Program-made: the position numbers and the translations under genes
Origin: Nannocystis sp. RBIL2
Lineage (GTDB): Bacteria; Myxococcota_A; Polyangia; Nannocystales; Nannocystaceae
DNA length: 64,000 bases
Assembly: GCF_026626745.1 (NCBI RefSeq)
Contig: NZ_JAPNJW010000001.1
Coordinates: 310,001-374,000, forward strand
Direction of reading: 5' to 3'
Shown: positions 27,647 through 34,985 of the stretch, in pieces
Layout: each line of letters starts with the position of its first letter
Position numbering within the stretch: the first letter of the stretch is position 1
Notes under the pieces: model-generated
What the model was told of the DNA's origin: nothing
Seen by the model: the letters and a program-made list of their open reading frames with translations, nothing else
Databases searched by the model: none

Positions 27647-28030
27647 ATGAATCTCAAAGTCGTAAACCAACTGCTCGCTGAGGTCGAAGACGGTCTGATG
27701 GGTGGCCTGGCCGCCTCCGACGTCTTCAGCAAAACGTCCGGCATGTCGGTCGCCGGCGTCCGCAGCAGCCCCAAGGCGTGTGCGCTCTTCAACATCCTTT
27801 GTGAGCGCATCATGGAGACGATCAAGAAGTCGGGTCTGCCCGTCCCCGACTATCTGAACGAGACCATGCTCCGCCTCGGCGACGAGGGCATCGTCATGAT
27901 CGTGGTGGTCGACCTCACCGACAAGTACCGCTGGGGTATGGCAGTGGACTGCAGCAAGGCGCAGCTCGGTATCCTCGTCAGCGTGGTGTTGCCGGACATC
28001 AAGCCGCGCCTGCGCGAAGCACTGCGCTGA
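27647..28030 (+). CDS. Roadblock/LC7-domain-like protein
   Basis: A 127-residue protein with the alternating helix-sheet pattern of the roadblock fold: VNQLLAEVEDGLMGGLAASDVF, GMSVAGVRSSPKACALFNIL, a strand-rich middle (EGIVMIVVVDLTDKYRWGMAVD) and a closing helix (LGILVSVVLPDIKPRLREAL). Bacterial roadblock proteins (MglB-like) usually regulate small Ras-like GTPases in polarity and motility, but no GTPase gene is in this window. AAGGAA upstream of the ATG serves as ribosome binding site. The assignment rests on pattern, not on an invariant motif. Confidence 0.65.
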   Translation: MNLKVVNQLLAEVEDGLMGGLAASDVFSKTSGMSVAGVRSSPKACALFNILCERIMETIKKSGLPVPDYLNETMLRLGDEGIVMIVVVDLTDKYRWGMAVDCSKAQLGILVSVVLPDIKPRLREALR

Positions 28031-28152
28031 CTCGGCGCGCGGGCCCAGGCCCCTCGATCCGCGGAGCGCAGATGCGCCGCAACCGCCCGGCGGTCGCGGC
28101 GCTTCGTTTTTTGGTCGTCGCCTCCGCACCGGCGCTGTCGCAGGTCCACGCA

Positions 28153-28172
28153 CACATGTCCCATCGGACAGC
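28153..28172. repeat. Single dispersed repeat copy upstream of trpS
   Basis: ACATGTCCCATCGGACAGCT, the usual ACATGTCC half followed by an inverted CGGACA half; it could form a small hairpin about 70 bp before the trpS start. Confidence 0.5.
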
Positions 28173-28243
28173 TGTGCGACGCCCCGGGATGCGCGAACCC
28201 GTTGGCTTGACACTAGCGGGATGCGCCTTGAACCTTGAACTCG

Positions 28244-29323
28244 ATGGACGCTCGTAAACCGCGACTGCTCACTGGTGATAGGCCCACGGGGCCCCTCCAC
28301 CTCGGTCACCTCGTCGGCACCCTGCAGAGCCGGGTCAAGCTTCAGGACAGCCACGAGTGCTTCATCATCGTCGCCGACCTGCACTCGCTCACGACCCGCT
28401 CGCACCGTGACGAGATTGCTCGCCTGCCGGAGCACGTGCGCGACGTGGTGCTCGACATGCTGAGCGTGGGGGTCGACCCCTCGCGCTCGACGATCTACCT
28501 GCAGTCGGGCGTACCGGCGGTCTACGACATCGCCATCCTGCTGCAGATGCTCACCCCGGTGGCGCGGCTGTCGGGCATGCAGTCGATCCAGGACATGGCC
28601 GTCAACGCCGGCCTCGGCGAGGGCGACGTGCCGCTCGGCCTGCTCGGCTACCCCGTGCTCCAGGCCGCCGACATTCTCATGGCCAACGCCGAGCTGGTGC
28701 CGGTCGGGGCCGACAACGAGACCCACGTCACCCTCGCGCGCGACATCGCCGAGCACTTCAACGACGCCTACGGCCGCGTGTTCGCCGTGCCCCAGGCCAC
28801 GGTCTCGGCCACCCCGTCGCTGCCGGGCGTCAACACCGTCGCCGGCGGTGCCGACCGCAAGATGTCGAAGTCGGCCGGCAACGCGATCTGGCTCAAGGAC
28901 ACGCCCGAGGAGGTCGCTCGCAAGGTCCGCACCCTGCCCGGCCCGGCCCCCGGCGAGTCCGCCGGCGCGCCGCTGTTCCTGTTCGCCGAGGCGTTCCTGC
29001 GCGACGCCGACGAGCTCGCCAACCTCAAGGCCGAGTACGACCGCGGCGCCATCGGCTTCGCCGCCGTCCAGGACCGCGTCATCGAGGCGCTCGAGCAGAT
29101 CCTCGTGCCGATCCGCGCCCGCCGGGCCGAGTTCGCGGCCGACAAGCACCGCACCGAGGAGATCATCGTCGACGGCACCATCACCGCCCGCAAGGTCGCC
29201 TACGAGACCCTCGGCAAGGTCCGCGACGCGATGGGCCTCGAGAACCTGTGGTCCGGCCTCGTGCACGCCACCCAGTCGCGCGCCGAGGAGCGCAAGAAGC
29301 CCTTCTACCACCAGAAGGGCTGA
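28244..29323 (+). CDS. trpS: Tryptophanyl-tRNA synthetase
   Basis: A 359-residue class Ic synthetase that charges tRNA-Trp. The HIGH-type motif is in GDRPTGPLHLGHLVG and the KMSKS loop in GGADRKMSKSAGN. The tryptophan pocket and helical core (LLQMLTPVARLSGMQSIQDM, YPVLQAADILMA, PVGADNETHVTLARDIAEHFN) are present and the length is normal. I chose the ATG at 28244; a TTG three codons upstream is also in frame. It is the last gene of the tryptophan-centred run and may have its own promoter in the 213-bp gap. A clear hairpin terminator follows. Confidence 0.95.
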   Translation: MDARKPRLLTGDRPTGPLHLGHLVGTLQSRVKLQDSHECFIIVADLHSLTTRSHRDEIARLPEHVRDVVLDMLSVGVDPSRSTIYLQSGVPAVYDIAILLQMLTPVARLSGMQSIQDMAVNAGLGEGDVPLGLLGYPVLQAADILMANAELVPVGADNETHVTLARDIAEHFNDAYGRVFAVPQATVSATPSLPGVNTVAGGADRKMSKSAGNAIWLKDTPEEVARKVRTLPGPAPGESAGAPLFLFAEAFLRDADELANLKAEYDRGAIGFAAVQDRVIEALEQILVPIRARRAEFAADKHRTEEIIVDGTITARKVAYETLGKVRDAMGLENLWSGLVHATQSRAEERKKPFYHQKG

Positions 29324-29345
29324 GCCCCCGCCGCGCCCCCCGAAG

Positions 29346-29376
29346 CGACCGCTCCGCGCCCACGCCGGAGCGGTCG
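29346..29376 (+). terminator. Hairpin terminator after trpS
   Basis: Perfect 11-bp arms CGACCGCTCCG and CGGAGCGGTCG around a 9-base loop, followed by TTTCG, 22 bp after the trpS stop. A second diverged copy of the right arm and its flank (CGGAGCGGTCGCTTCG) begins at 29433, forming a ~30-bp direct repeat. Confidence 0.6.
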
Positions 29377-29508
29377 TTTCGCGACCGGCGATCGACGCGG
29401 CTCGCCTGGCGGTCCGCCGCGCCATCGCCTCACCGGAGCGGTCGCTTCGCTACCCGCGATCGCGGCGACCGGCCCCAGCGTCGCTCGGCGACCGCCGCCT
29501 CCCATCGC

Positions 29509-29635
29509 CTGTCCCGAGGGACAGCTGATCGTCCCTCGGTTCACCCGGCCTCACCCGAGCCGCCCGGGCCCCGTCGGCCCGACCCACTTGTACATGACCT
29601 TCGGGCCATGTCCTTCGGGCAAGCGAGCCGCCAAT
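29509..29635. repeat. Dispersed repeat units between trpS and the convergent PPTase gene
   Basis: The near-perfect palindrome TGTCCCGAGGGACA lies at about 29511-29524. Units CATGACCTTCGGGCCATG and TCCTTCGGGCAAG at 29595-29623 are read inside the 3' end of the phosphopantetheinyl transferase gene. Confidence 0.6.
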
Positions 29636-30300
29636 GCCAGGCGGTGGCGCGGCGTCGGGTCGTCGAGGAAGAACTCCCAGCCCGCCCGCGGATCGCCGAG
29701 CGACGCGTCGAGCGCCAGGTCGATCGCCTGTCGGCCGCGCGACAGGTCGTAGGCGAACGCGTCGAGCGGGATCGCCAGGCCCATCCCGCGGGCCTTGATG
29801 TACGCCTCCTTGAGCGTCCACAGGTCGAAGAAGCGGGCCCGCCTCTCGTCCTCCGGCAGCGCCATCAAGGCGGCCACCTCGGGCGGCGCGAAGAAGTGTT
29901 CGGCCACCTCCTCCGGCCGCGAGCGCCGATCCGCGTCCTCGACGTCGACCCCGATCTCGCCGGCACGGGTCACCGCCAGCGCCGCCAGCCCGTCGGTGTG
30001 CGACAGGTTGAACTCGAGCTCGGCCGCCTGGACCAGCGCCGGCCGGCCGTACTGGTTGGCGACGAAGCGCAGCTCGGTCGCCGCGATCCCGCTGTAGCTC
30101 GCCAGGATCTGGCGGACCAGCACCCGCGCGACCGCGAACTGCCGGCGGTTGCGCTCGAACACGAAGCGATCCTGGCGCGCCTGCTCCTCCGCGTTCAGGA
30201 GCCCGCGCGCGGCCGCCAACCAGTCCGCGTCGACCTGCGTCTCGGCCGCGCACAGCCACACGTGGACCTCGCCCGCTGCCAGGCTCTGCCGCTCCGTCAC
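29551..30300 (-). CDS. Sfp-type 4'-phosphopantetheinyl transferase
   Basis: A 249-residue Sfp/HetI-family enzyme that transfers phosphopantetheine from CoA to carrier proteins of polyketide, peptide or fatty-acid synthases. Family motifs in order: RQFAVARVLVRQIL, FNLSHTDGLAALAV, EIGVDVEDADRR (Mg-binding acidic residues) and FFDLWTLKEAYIKARGMGL (WxxKEA). The start is the GTG at 30298-30300; frame upstream is open but overlaps the divergent ferrochelatase region. The last ~25 residues (PEGHGPKVMYKWVGPTG) are not family sequence and come from dispersed repeat units. No carrier-protein synthase is in view, so its client lies elsewhere. Confidence 0.88.
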   Translation of the reverse strand: MTERQSLAAGEVHVWLCAAETQVDADWLAAARGLLNAEEQARQDRFVFERNRRQFAVARVLVRQILASYSGIAATELRFVANQYGRPALVQAAELEFNLSHTDGLAALAVTRAGEIGVDVEDADRRSRPEEVAEHFFAPPEVAALMALPEDERRARFFDLWTLKEAYIKARGMGLAIPLDAFAYDLSRGRQAIDLALDASLGDPRAGWEFFLDDPTPRHRLALAARLPEGHGPKVMYKWVGPTGPGRLG

Positions 30301-30376
30301 CCCTGCAACGTGACGCGCGCGCCGGGCCCGCGTCAAGCCGGCGGCGCAGTTGCGGCCTCTGACGAACCGCGCCACG

Positions 30377-31477
30377 ATGCGCCCGCGCATGCGACCCGAA
30401 CCGAAGCTCGGCGTGCTCCTCATCAACCTCGGCACGCCCGACGCCCCGCGCGCCCCCGAGGTGCGCCGCTACCTGCGCGAGTTCCTGTCCGACCCGCGCG
30501 TCCTCGACATCGGCGCAGTCGGTCGCTGGTTGCTCCTCAACCTCGTCATCCTCCCCTTCCGTCCGGCGCGCTCGGCGGCCGCCTACCGCACCGTCTGGGG
30601 CCCGGGCGGCTCGCCCCTCCTCCACCACTCGCAGCAGCTCACGGAGGCCTTGCGGCTCGCCATGCCCGACGTCGAGATCGAGCTCGCCATGCGCTACGGC
30701 GAGCCCTCGCTGCAGCGCGGCCTCGACGCCCTGCGCGCCCGCGGCTGCGACCGCATCGTCGCCGTCCCGCTCTACCCGCAATACGCCAGCAGCTCCACCG
30801 GCTCGACCGTCGAGGCCCTCTACCGCGCCGCCGGCGAGCCGTGGAACACCCCCTTCCTCACCATCGTCCCGCCGTTCTACGACCACCCGGCCTTCATCGA
30901 CGCCCTCGCGCGCGTCGGCGCACCTGTCCTCGAGGACTTCCGGCCCGACCACGTCATGTTCAGCTTCCACGGCCTGCCCGAGCGCCAGGTCAAGAAGAGC
31001 GACCCCAGCGGCGCTCACTGCCTCGCGCGGCCCGACTGCTGCGACACGATCGGCGTCAACAACCGCAACTGCTACCGCGCCCACTGCGTCGCCACCGCCG
31101 GCGCCCTGCGCGACCGCCTCGGCCTCGCCCGCGACGCCACCTCGATCGCCTTCCAGTCGCGCCTCGGCCGTACCCCGTGGATCAAACCCTTCACCGACGT
31201 CGAGCTGGTCGAGCTGGCCCGCCGCGGCGTCCGTCGCCTGGCCGTGTTCTGCCCGGCGTTCGTCGCCGACTGCCTCGAGACCCTCGAGGAGATCGGGATC
31301 CGCGCCGCCGAGTCGTTCAAGGCCGCGGGCGGCGAGGACCTGCGCCTCGTCCCCTGCCTCAACGACCACCCGGTGTGGGTCGCCGCGCTCGCCACCATCA
31401 TCCGCGAGTCCGCCCCCCACCCGCGCGCCCTGCCGGTCCTCACCGACCGGGCCCCGGCCGCGCCGCTGTCCGCCTGA
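30377..31477 (+). CDS. hemH: Ferrochelatase with internal cysteine cluster
   Basis: A 366-residue ferrochelatase, inserting Fe2+ into protoporphyrin IX in the last step of haem synthesis. Landmarks: GVLLINLGTPDAP, YPQYASSSTGST, the catalytic His in FSFHGLPERQVKK and the Glu in CPAFVADCLETLEEIG. Between them lies a Cys-rich insertion (HCLARPDCCDTIGVNNRNC and the following YRAHC). It matches the arrangement known from a subset of bacteria, including myxobacteria, in which internal cysteines bind a [2Fe-2S] cluster. Either ATG at 30377 or 30389 can start it. It is divergent from the phosphopantetheinyl transferase gene. Confidence 0.94.
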   Translation: MRPRMRPEPKLGVLLINLGTPDAPRAPEVRRYLREFLSDPRVLDIGAVGRWLLLNLVILPFRPARSAAAYRTVWGPGGSPLLHHSQQLTEALRLAMPDVEIELAMRYGEPSLQRGLDALRARGCDRIVAVPLYPQYASSSTGSTVEALYRAAGEPWNTPFLTIVPPFYDHPAFIDALARVGAPVLEDFRPDHVMFSFHGLPERQVKKSDPSGAHCLARPDCCDTIGVNNRNCYRAHCVATAGALRDRLGLARDATSIAFQSRLGRTPWIKPFTDVELVELARRGVRRLAVFCPAFVADCLETLEEIGIRAAESFKAAGGEDLRLVPCLNDHPVWVAALATIIRESAPHPRALPVLTDRAPAAPLSA

Positions 31478-31479
31478 GC

Positions 31480-31535
31480 CTGTCCTTTCGGGCATAAGCC
31501 AAGGGACATGTCCATGCGGACATGCCCCGTTTTTC
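31480..31535. terminator. Repeat cluster at the ferrochelatase/CYTH convergent junction
   Basis: Units CTGTCCTTTCGGGCATAAG, GGGACATGTCC (31503-31513) and CATGCGGACATGCCCCG, followed by TTTTT at 31530-31534. It begins 2-3 bases after the hemH stop. The GGACATGTCC decamer and flanking inverted halves can pair, and the T-tract makes it a better intrinsic terminator than the other copies. Confidence 0.6.
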
Positions 31536-31552
31536 GGCCCTGCCCCGAGCCC

Positions 31553-32095
31553 TCACAGCCCGAGCAGGTCGGCGTACGCCACCGGCACCACGCTCGCGTC
31601 GGCCAGCCCCAACGTCGCCTGCAGGGCCGCCACGCGCGCGTGGGCCTCGGCGTCCGTCTCGCCCGGGAGCATCACCGCCTCGAACTCGACGAACGACCCC
31701 AGCCCCTCGACCTCGTCGAGGTGGATCCGCACGTTGTGCCACATCCACAGCTCGCGCCGCTTCACCACCGCGCCGCGGAACCCGAGCGCCGCGCCCAGGG
31801 CCGCCACCAGCGCCTGCGGCTCGATCACCGGCACCACGTGGTATCGGCTCTCGCGCGCCCCGCCGGTGTCGGAGCGCTCGTACGGGATCAGCTCCGCGCC
31901 CGACCTGTCCTCCGTATCCTGTCCTTCGCGCCATGTCCGTTCGCGCAGCTTCAAGCGGCCGGTGCGGGCGTGGAAGAACGTGTCGCGCTGGTGCTCGACG
32001 CGGACGAAGCGGGCCCCGTGGCGCTCGGCGGCCGCGCGGGCCGCGGCGAGGTCGGGGCAGCGGGCCTTGAGCTCGATGTTGCGGGCCGCGCTCAC
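31553..32095 (-). CDS. CYTH-domain protein (class IV adenylate cyclase/triphosphatase-like)
   Basis: A 180-residue CYTH protein. It starts NIELKARCPDLAAARAAAE, the EXEXK-type signature (here IELKA), and continues with the tunnel residues QRDTFFHARTGRLKLRER, RYHVVPVIEP, RIHLDEVEGLGSFVEFEAV. Members hydrolyse tripolyphosphate or thiamine triphosphate or make cAMP; the exact activity cannot be told. The start is a GTG overlapping the stop of the EVE gene (GTGA). Residues ~62-75 (REGQDTEDRSGAEL) come from an in-frame dispersed repeat placed in a loop between two core strands, so the protein seems to tolerate it. Confidence 0.82.
   Translation of the reverse strand: MSAARNIELKARCPDLAAARAAAERHGARFVRVEHQRDTFFHARTGRLKLRERTWREGQDTEDRSGAELIPYERSDTGGARESRYHVVPVIEPQALVAALGAALGFRGAVVKRRELWMWHNVRIHLDEVEGLGSFVEFEAVMLPGETDAEAHARVAALQATLGLADASVVPVAYADLLGL
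31905..31952. repeat. In-frame dispersed repeat copy within the CYTH gene
   Basis: CCTGTCCTCCGTATCCTGTC and CTTCGCGCCATGTCCGTTCG, read in frame within the CYTH coding sequence on the opposite strand and falling in a loop. Confidence 0.55.
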
Positions 32096-32595
32096 GCCGT
32101 CACCGCCTCTGCCTGCCGGCTGCCGGCCATCGCCAGCACGCGCTCGAAGTGCCGCGGCTCGACCGCCTGGACGCTGAGCCGCTGGCCCTTCTGCACCAGC
32201 AACATCGTCTTGAGCGCCTTCTCGGCCTTGATCGCGTGCAGCGTCACCATCGCCGGCCACTTCTCGACGAACTCGACGTCGACGAGGATCCAGCGCGGCG
32301 CCTCGCGCGTCGACTTGGGGTCGTGGTACTCGCTCTTCTCGTCGAACTGGGTCGCGTCGGGGTACGGCGCGCTGCACACTCGCGCCAGCCCGACCGCGCC
32401 GGCGGGGTCGACGCTCGAGTGGTAGAAGATCACCAGGTCGCCGATCTTCATGTCGTCGCGCATCGAGTTGCGGGCGGTGTAGTTGCGCACGCCCTCCCAC
32501 GCGGTCTTGCCGAGGCGCTGCAGGTCGTCGATCGAGAACACGTCCGGCTCGGTCTTCATCAGCCAGTAGCGGATCTTCGCGGACTTCTTGGTCAT
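32092..32595 (-). CDS. EVE-domain protein
   Basis: A 167-residue EVE (PUA-like) domain protein. It shows the family hallmarks YWLMKTEPDVFSIDDL, WEGVRNYTARNSMRDDMKIGDLVIFYHS, ARVCSAPYPDATQFD and the WILVDVEFVEKW strand. EVE domains bind modified bases in DNA or RNA and often accompany restriction or defence genes, though stand-alone copies such as this one are widespread and of unclear role. The start ATG at 32593-32595 gives the usual N-terminus. Its stop overlaps the start of the CYTH gene. It is divergent from the HD phosphohydrolase gene. Confidence 0.88.
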   Translation of the reverse strand: MTKKSAKIRYWLMKTEPDVFSIDDLQRLGKTAWEGVRNYTARNSMRDDMKIGDLVIFYHSSVDPAGAVGLARVCSAPYPDATQFDEKSEYHDPKSTREAPRWILVDVEFVEKWPAMVTLHAIKAEKALKTMLLVQKGQRLSVQAVEPRHFERVLAMAGSRQAEAVTA

Positions 32596-32754
32596 GCCGT
32601 TTGCAGCCTGGACTTCGCAGAGCGCGCCCGAGTTTGCAAGCGGCCCCGACGCGAGTCGCCGGACGAGGCAGGCCCGGCCCGCGACGCCGAGCTGCGGGCG
32701 CATCCCGGCTTCCCCCTTGGCAGCCCTGCGGGCCTGTGCCAGCGTCCGTGGGCC

Positions 32755-33852
32755 GTGCCTCCCCCCCCGGCCCTCGTCCGCCTGCTCGGCGCCCCGCTGC
32801 TCGACTCGCCGTGGGTGCAGCGCCTCGGTCGGGTCAGCTTCCTCGGCACCCTCGACTGGCACCCGCGCAGCCACCACCCCGCGACCCGCCTCGACCACTC
32901 GCTCGGCGTCGCCGCTCTCGGCCACCGCTTCGGCGCCGCCCTCGACCTCGCCGACGGCGACCTGCGCCACTTCGTCGCCGCCTGCCTCCTGCACGACATC
33001 GGCCACTTCCCGCTGTCGCACGCCGCCGAGCCGGGCTTCGAGCGCGCCCTCGGCGTCGCCCACCACGGCGTCAGCGAGTGGATCGTCCTCGGCAACGGCG
33101 CGATCCCCGAGGCCCTGTCGCTGCGCCCCGTGCTGCAGCGCGTCGACCTCGACCCGGAGCGCGTGTGGGCGATCATCGGCGGCGCCGGTGACGGCCGCGC
33201 GCTCGACCTCTCGGCCCTCCTGCTCGCGCCGATCAACCTCGACACCCTCGACGGCATCGTCCGCACCGCCCGCACCTTCGGCCGCGCCGGCGTGCGCCTG
33301 CCGCGGGCCGTGTTCGTCCGCCGCGGCCGCGAGCTGCTCATCGACCCCGACGCCCTGCCCGTCATCGACCGCTTCTGGGCCCTCAAGGACCGGATCTACA
33401 GCGAGGTCATCAACTTGCCGTCGAACATCGTGTGCGAGGCCGAGCTGTCGCGCGCCGTCGCCGACGCCTTCGACCAGCGGGTGTTCGCCCGCTTCGCCGA
33501 GTTCGACGACGCCGCCCTGCGCGGCCTGGCCGACGCCCACGCGCGCCGCAGCGGCCTGTCCGAAGGGCAAGACGACCGCTTCCAGAGCACCCGCGTCCCC
33601 CCGACCGGCGGCGACGACGTGGTCCCGCGCATCCACAAGCGCTACTTCGTCGACCTCTCCGTCGCGCCCGGCCCGCACGGCCTGCCCCGCCCGCAGTGGT
33701 CGCGCCGCTACCGCCACAGCCGTCAGCTCGCGTTCGTCAGCCCGCGCCACGCCGCCGCCCAGCTGTCGCTGCCGATCGCCGTCGACGATCATGTCCACGA
33801 GGACATGTCCCGTTGGACAGTCCTGCCGGGCGCGGAGGGGCCGGAGATCTGA
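32755..33852 (+). CDS. HD-domain phosphohydrolase (COG1078/dGTPase-like)
   Basis: A 365-residue HD-superfamily hydrolase. Metal ligands are seen in TRLDHSLGVAALGHRFG (first His), FVAACLLHDIGHFPLSHAAEP (the HD pair with the HxPxSH extension of the SAMHD1/YwfO branch) and the later Asp in LLLAPINLDTLDGIVRTA. This branch acts on deoxynucleoside triphosphates or related phosphoesters. The GTG at 32755 is the only start close to the conserved N-terminus (PPPPALVRLLGAP...VQRLGRVSFLG). The last ~20 residues (DDHVHEDMSRWTVLPGAEG) and an internal LSEGQDD stretch derive from dispersed repeats. Confidence 0.82.
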   Translation: MPPPPALVRLLGAPLLDSPWVQRLGRVSFLGTLDWHPRSHHPATRLDHSLGVAALGHRFGAALDLADGDLRHFVAACLLHDIGHFPLSHAAEPGFERALGVAHHGVSEWIVLGNGAIPEALSLRPVLQRVDLDPERVWAIIGGAGDGRALDLSALLLAPINLDTLDGIVRTARTFGRAGVRLPRAVFVRRGRELLIDPDALPVIDRFWALKDRIYSEVINLPSNIVCEAELSRAVADAFDQRVFARFAEFDDAALRGLADAHARRSGLSEGQDDRFQSTRVPPTGGDDVVPRIHKRYFVDLSVAPGPHGLPRPQWSRRYRHSRQLAFVSPRHAAAQLSLPIAVDDHVHEDMSRWTVLPGAEGPEI

Positions 33853-33910
33853 CATGCCCCGCGCCGCGCTCCTGTCTGCCAGGACATGTCCTGCGGGACA
33901 GTCGAGGAGG
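33788..33910. repeat. Dispersed repeat cluster at the HD-gene 3' end
   Basis: GGACATGTCC appears at 33801-33810 and 33882-33891, with CGTTGGACAG, TGACATGCCC and CTGCGGGACAGTCG between and after. The first copy is inside the HD reading frame; the second lies just before the GTG start of the next gene. Confidence 0.7.
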
Positions 33911-33917
33911 CCCTGAC

Positions 33918-34925
33918 GTGCGCGGCCCGGTCGACTACGCCCCGCTGTTGGCCGAGCTCGGGCTCACCGCCGCCGACGCGGTCCACGTGCTCGCGGCCGC
34001 GGCCGGCTCGCACGCCCGCCTCGCCGAGCTGCGGCGCGCCCTCGTCGGCGCCGTCCCGCCCGGCTGCGCTGCCTTCGCGCTCGGCTCGCTGGGCCGTCAC
34101 GAGTCGAGCGCCCTCAGCGACCTCGACCTGGCGGTGGTCTACCGCCGCGGCGCCCTCGATCCCGCCGACGCCCACGGCGCGCGCGAGGCCGTGGCCGCTG
34201 CCCTGCGCGCGCGCGGCCTCGACGTCGCCGACAAGACCTTCCACAGCGCCGTCGCCCTCGACGATCTGCTCGGCGACATCGGCGGCCGCGACGACACCAA
34301 CGACCACCTCACCTACCGCGCCCTCCTGCTCACCGAGGGCGCCTGGCTGGCTGGCCCCGCCGACGCGGCCGCGATCGTCGAGCAGGTGTTCGGCGCCTAC
34401 ACTGCCGGCGCGGTCACCCGCGGCCGCTACCTCACCTCGCTGAGCAACGACCTCCACCGCTACTACCGCACCATCTGCGTCGACTACCGCTTCAAGGTCG
34501 AGAACGCCGGCAAGCACTGGGCCGTCCGCTACTTCAAGCTCCGCCACTCGCGCAAGTTGTGGCACCTCGCCAACCTCGCGGTGTTCTGCCGCGCCGCCCT
34601 GCTCCCCGACGAGGCCCGCGACGGCTGGCTCGCCGAGCAGCTGCCGCGCCCGCCGCTCCTGCGCGTCGCCGACGCCCTGCGCCCGCTCGGCGGCCTCCAC
34701 CTGTGCGCCGGCCTCGTCACCGCCTACGACGCCTTCCTCGCCGCCCTCGCCGAGCCCGACACCCGCCGCGCCCTCGACGTCCTCGCCTACGACGTCCGCG
34801 AGGCCTCGCCGGTGTTCCGCCGCCTGCGCGCCGGCGCCGAGCGCTTCGACGAAGCCGCCACCGCCGTCGTCGGCCACCTGTGGCAGCGCTCCCCCGACCA
34901 CCTCGTCCGCTATGGCCTGCTCTGA
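33918..34925 (+). CDS. DUF294-like putative nucleotidyltransferase
   Basis: A 335-residue protein with a pol-beta-type nucleotidyltransferase core. AFALGSLGRHESSALSDLDL provides GS(x)GR and the DxD metal site, as in GlnD, GlnE and DUF294 proteins. The C-terminal half is helical, with a conserved-looking patch (LSNDLHRYYRTICVDYRFKV, KHWAVRYFKLRHSRKLWHLA) that corresponds to the substrate-binding region of this group. No CBS or cNMP domain is attached, unlike many DUF294 proteins. The GTG at 33918 is the chosen start. Its substrate is unknown; protein AMPylation or uridylylation are the family precedents. Confidence 0.75.
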   Translation: MRGPVDYAPLLAELGLTAADAVHVLAAAAGSHARLAELRRALVGAVPPGCAAFALGSLGRHESSALSDLDLAVVYRRGALDPADAHGAREAVAAALRARGLDVADKTFHSAVALDDLLGDIGGRDDTNDHLTYRALLLTEGAWLAGPADAAAIVEQVFGAYTAGAVTRGRYLTSLSNDLHRYYRTICVDYRFKVENAGKHWAVRYFKLRHSRKLWHLANLAVFCRAALLPDEARDGWLAEQLPRPPLLRVADALRPLGGLHLCAGLVTAYDAFLAALAEPDTRRALDVLAYDVREASPVFRRLRAGAERFDEAATAVVGHLWQRSPDHLVRYGLL

Positions 34926-34985
34926 AGGACAGGTCTCGAAGTCCATGTCCTGAAGGACATGTCATCCACGCCGATCGCCCATGTC
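34922..34985. repeat. Dispersed repeat cluster between the nucleotidyltransferase and HAD genes
   Basis: CTGAAGGACAGGTCTCGAAG, TCCATGTCCTGAAGGACATG and CCCATGTCCGCCCC, starting directly at the stop codon of one gene and ending with the ATG start of the next (34981). Confidence 0.65.

Noticed and set aside
28207..28235. TTGACA before trpS as a sigma-70 promoter
   Set aside because: With a 17-base spacer the -10 would be GAACCT, a poor match, and it would lie only about 9 bases before the ATG. It cannot be supported without a mapped transcript start.
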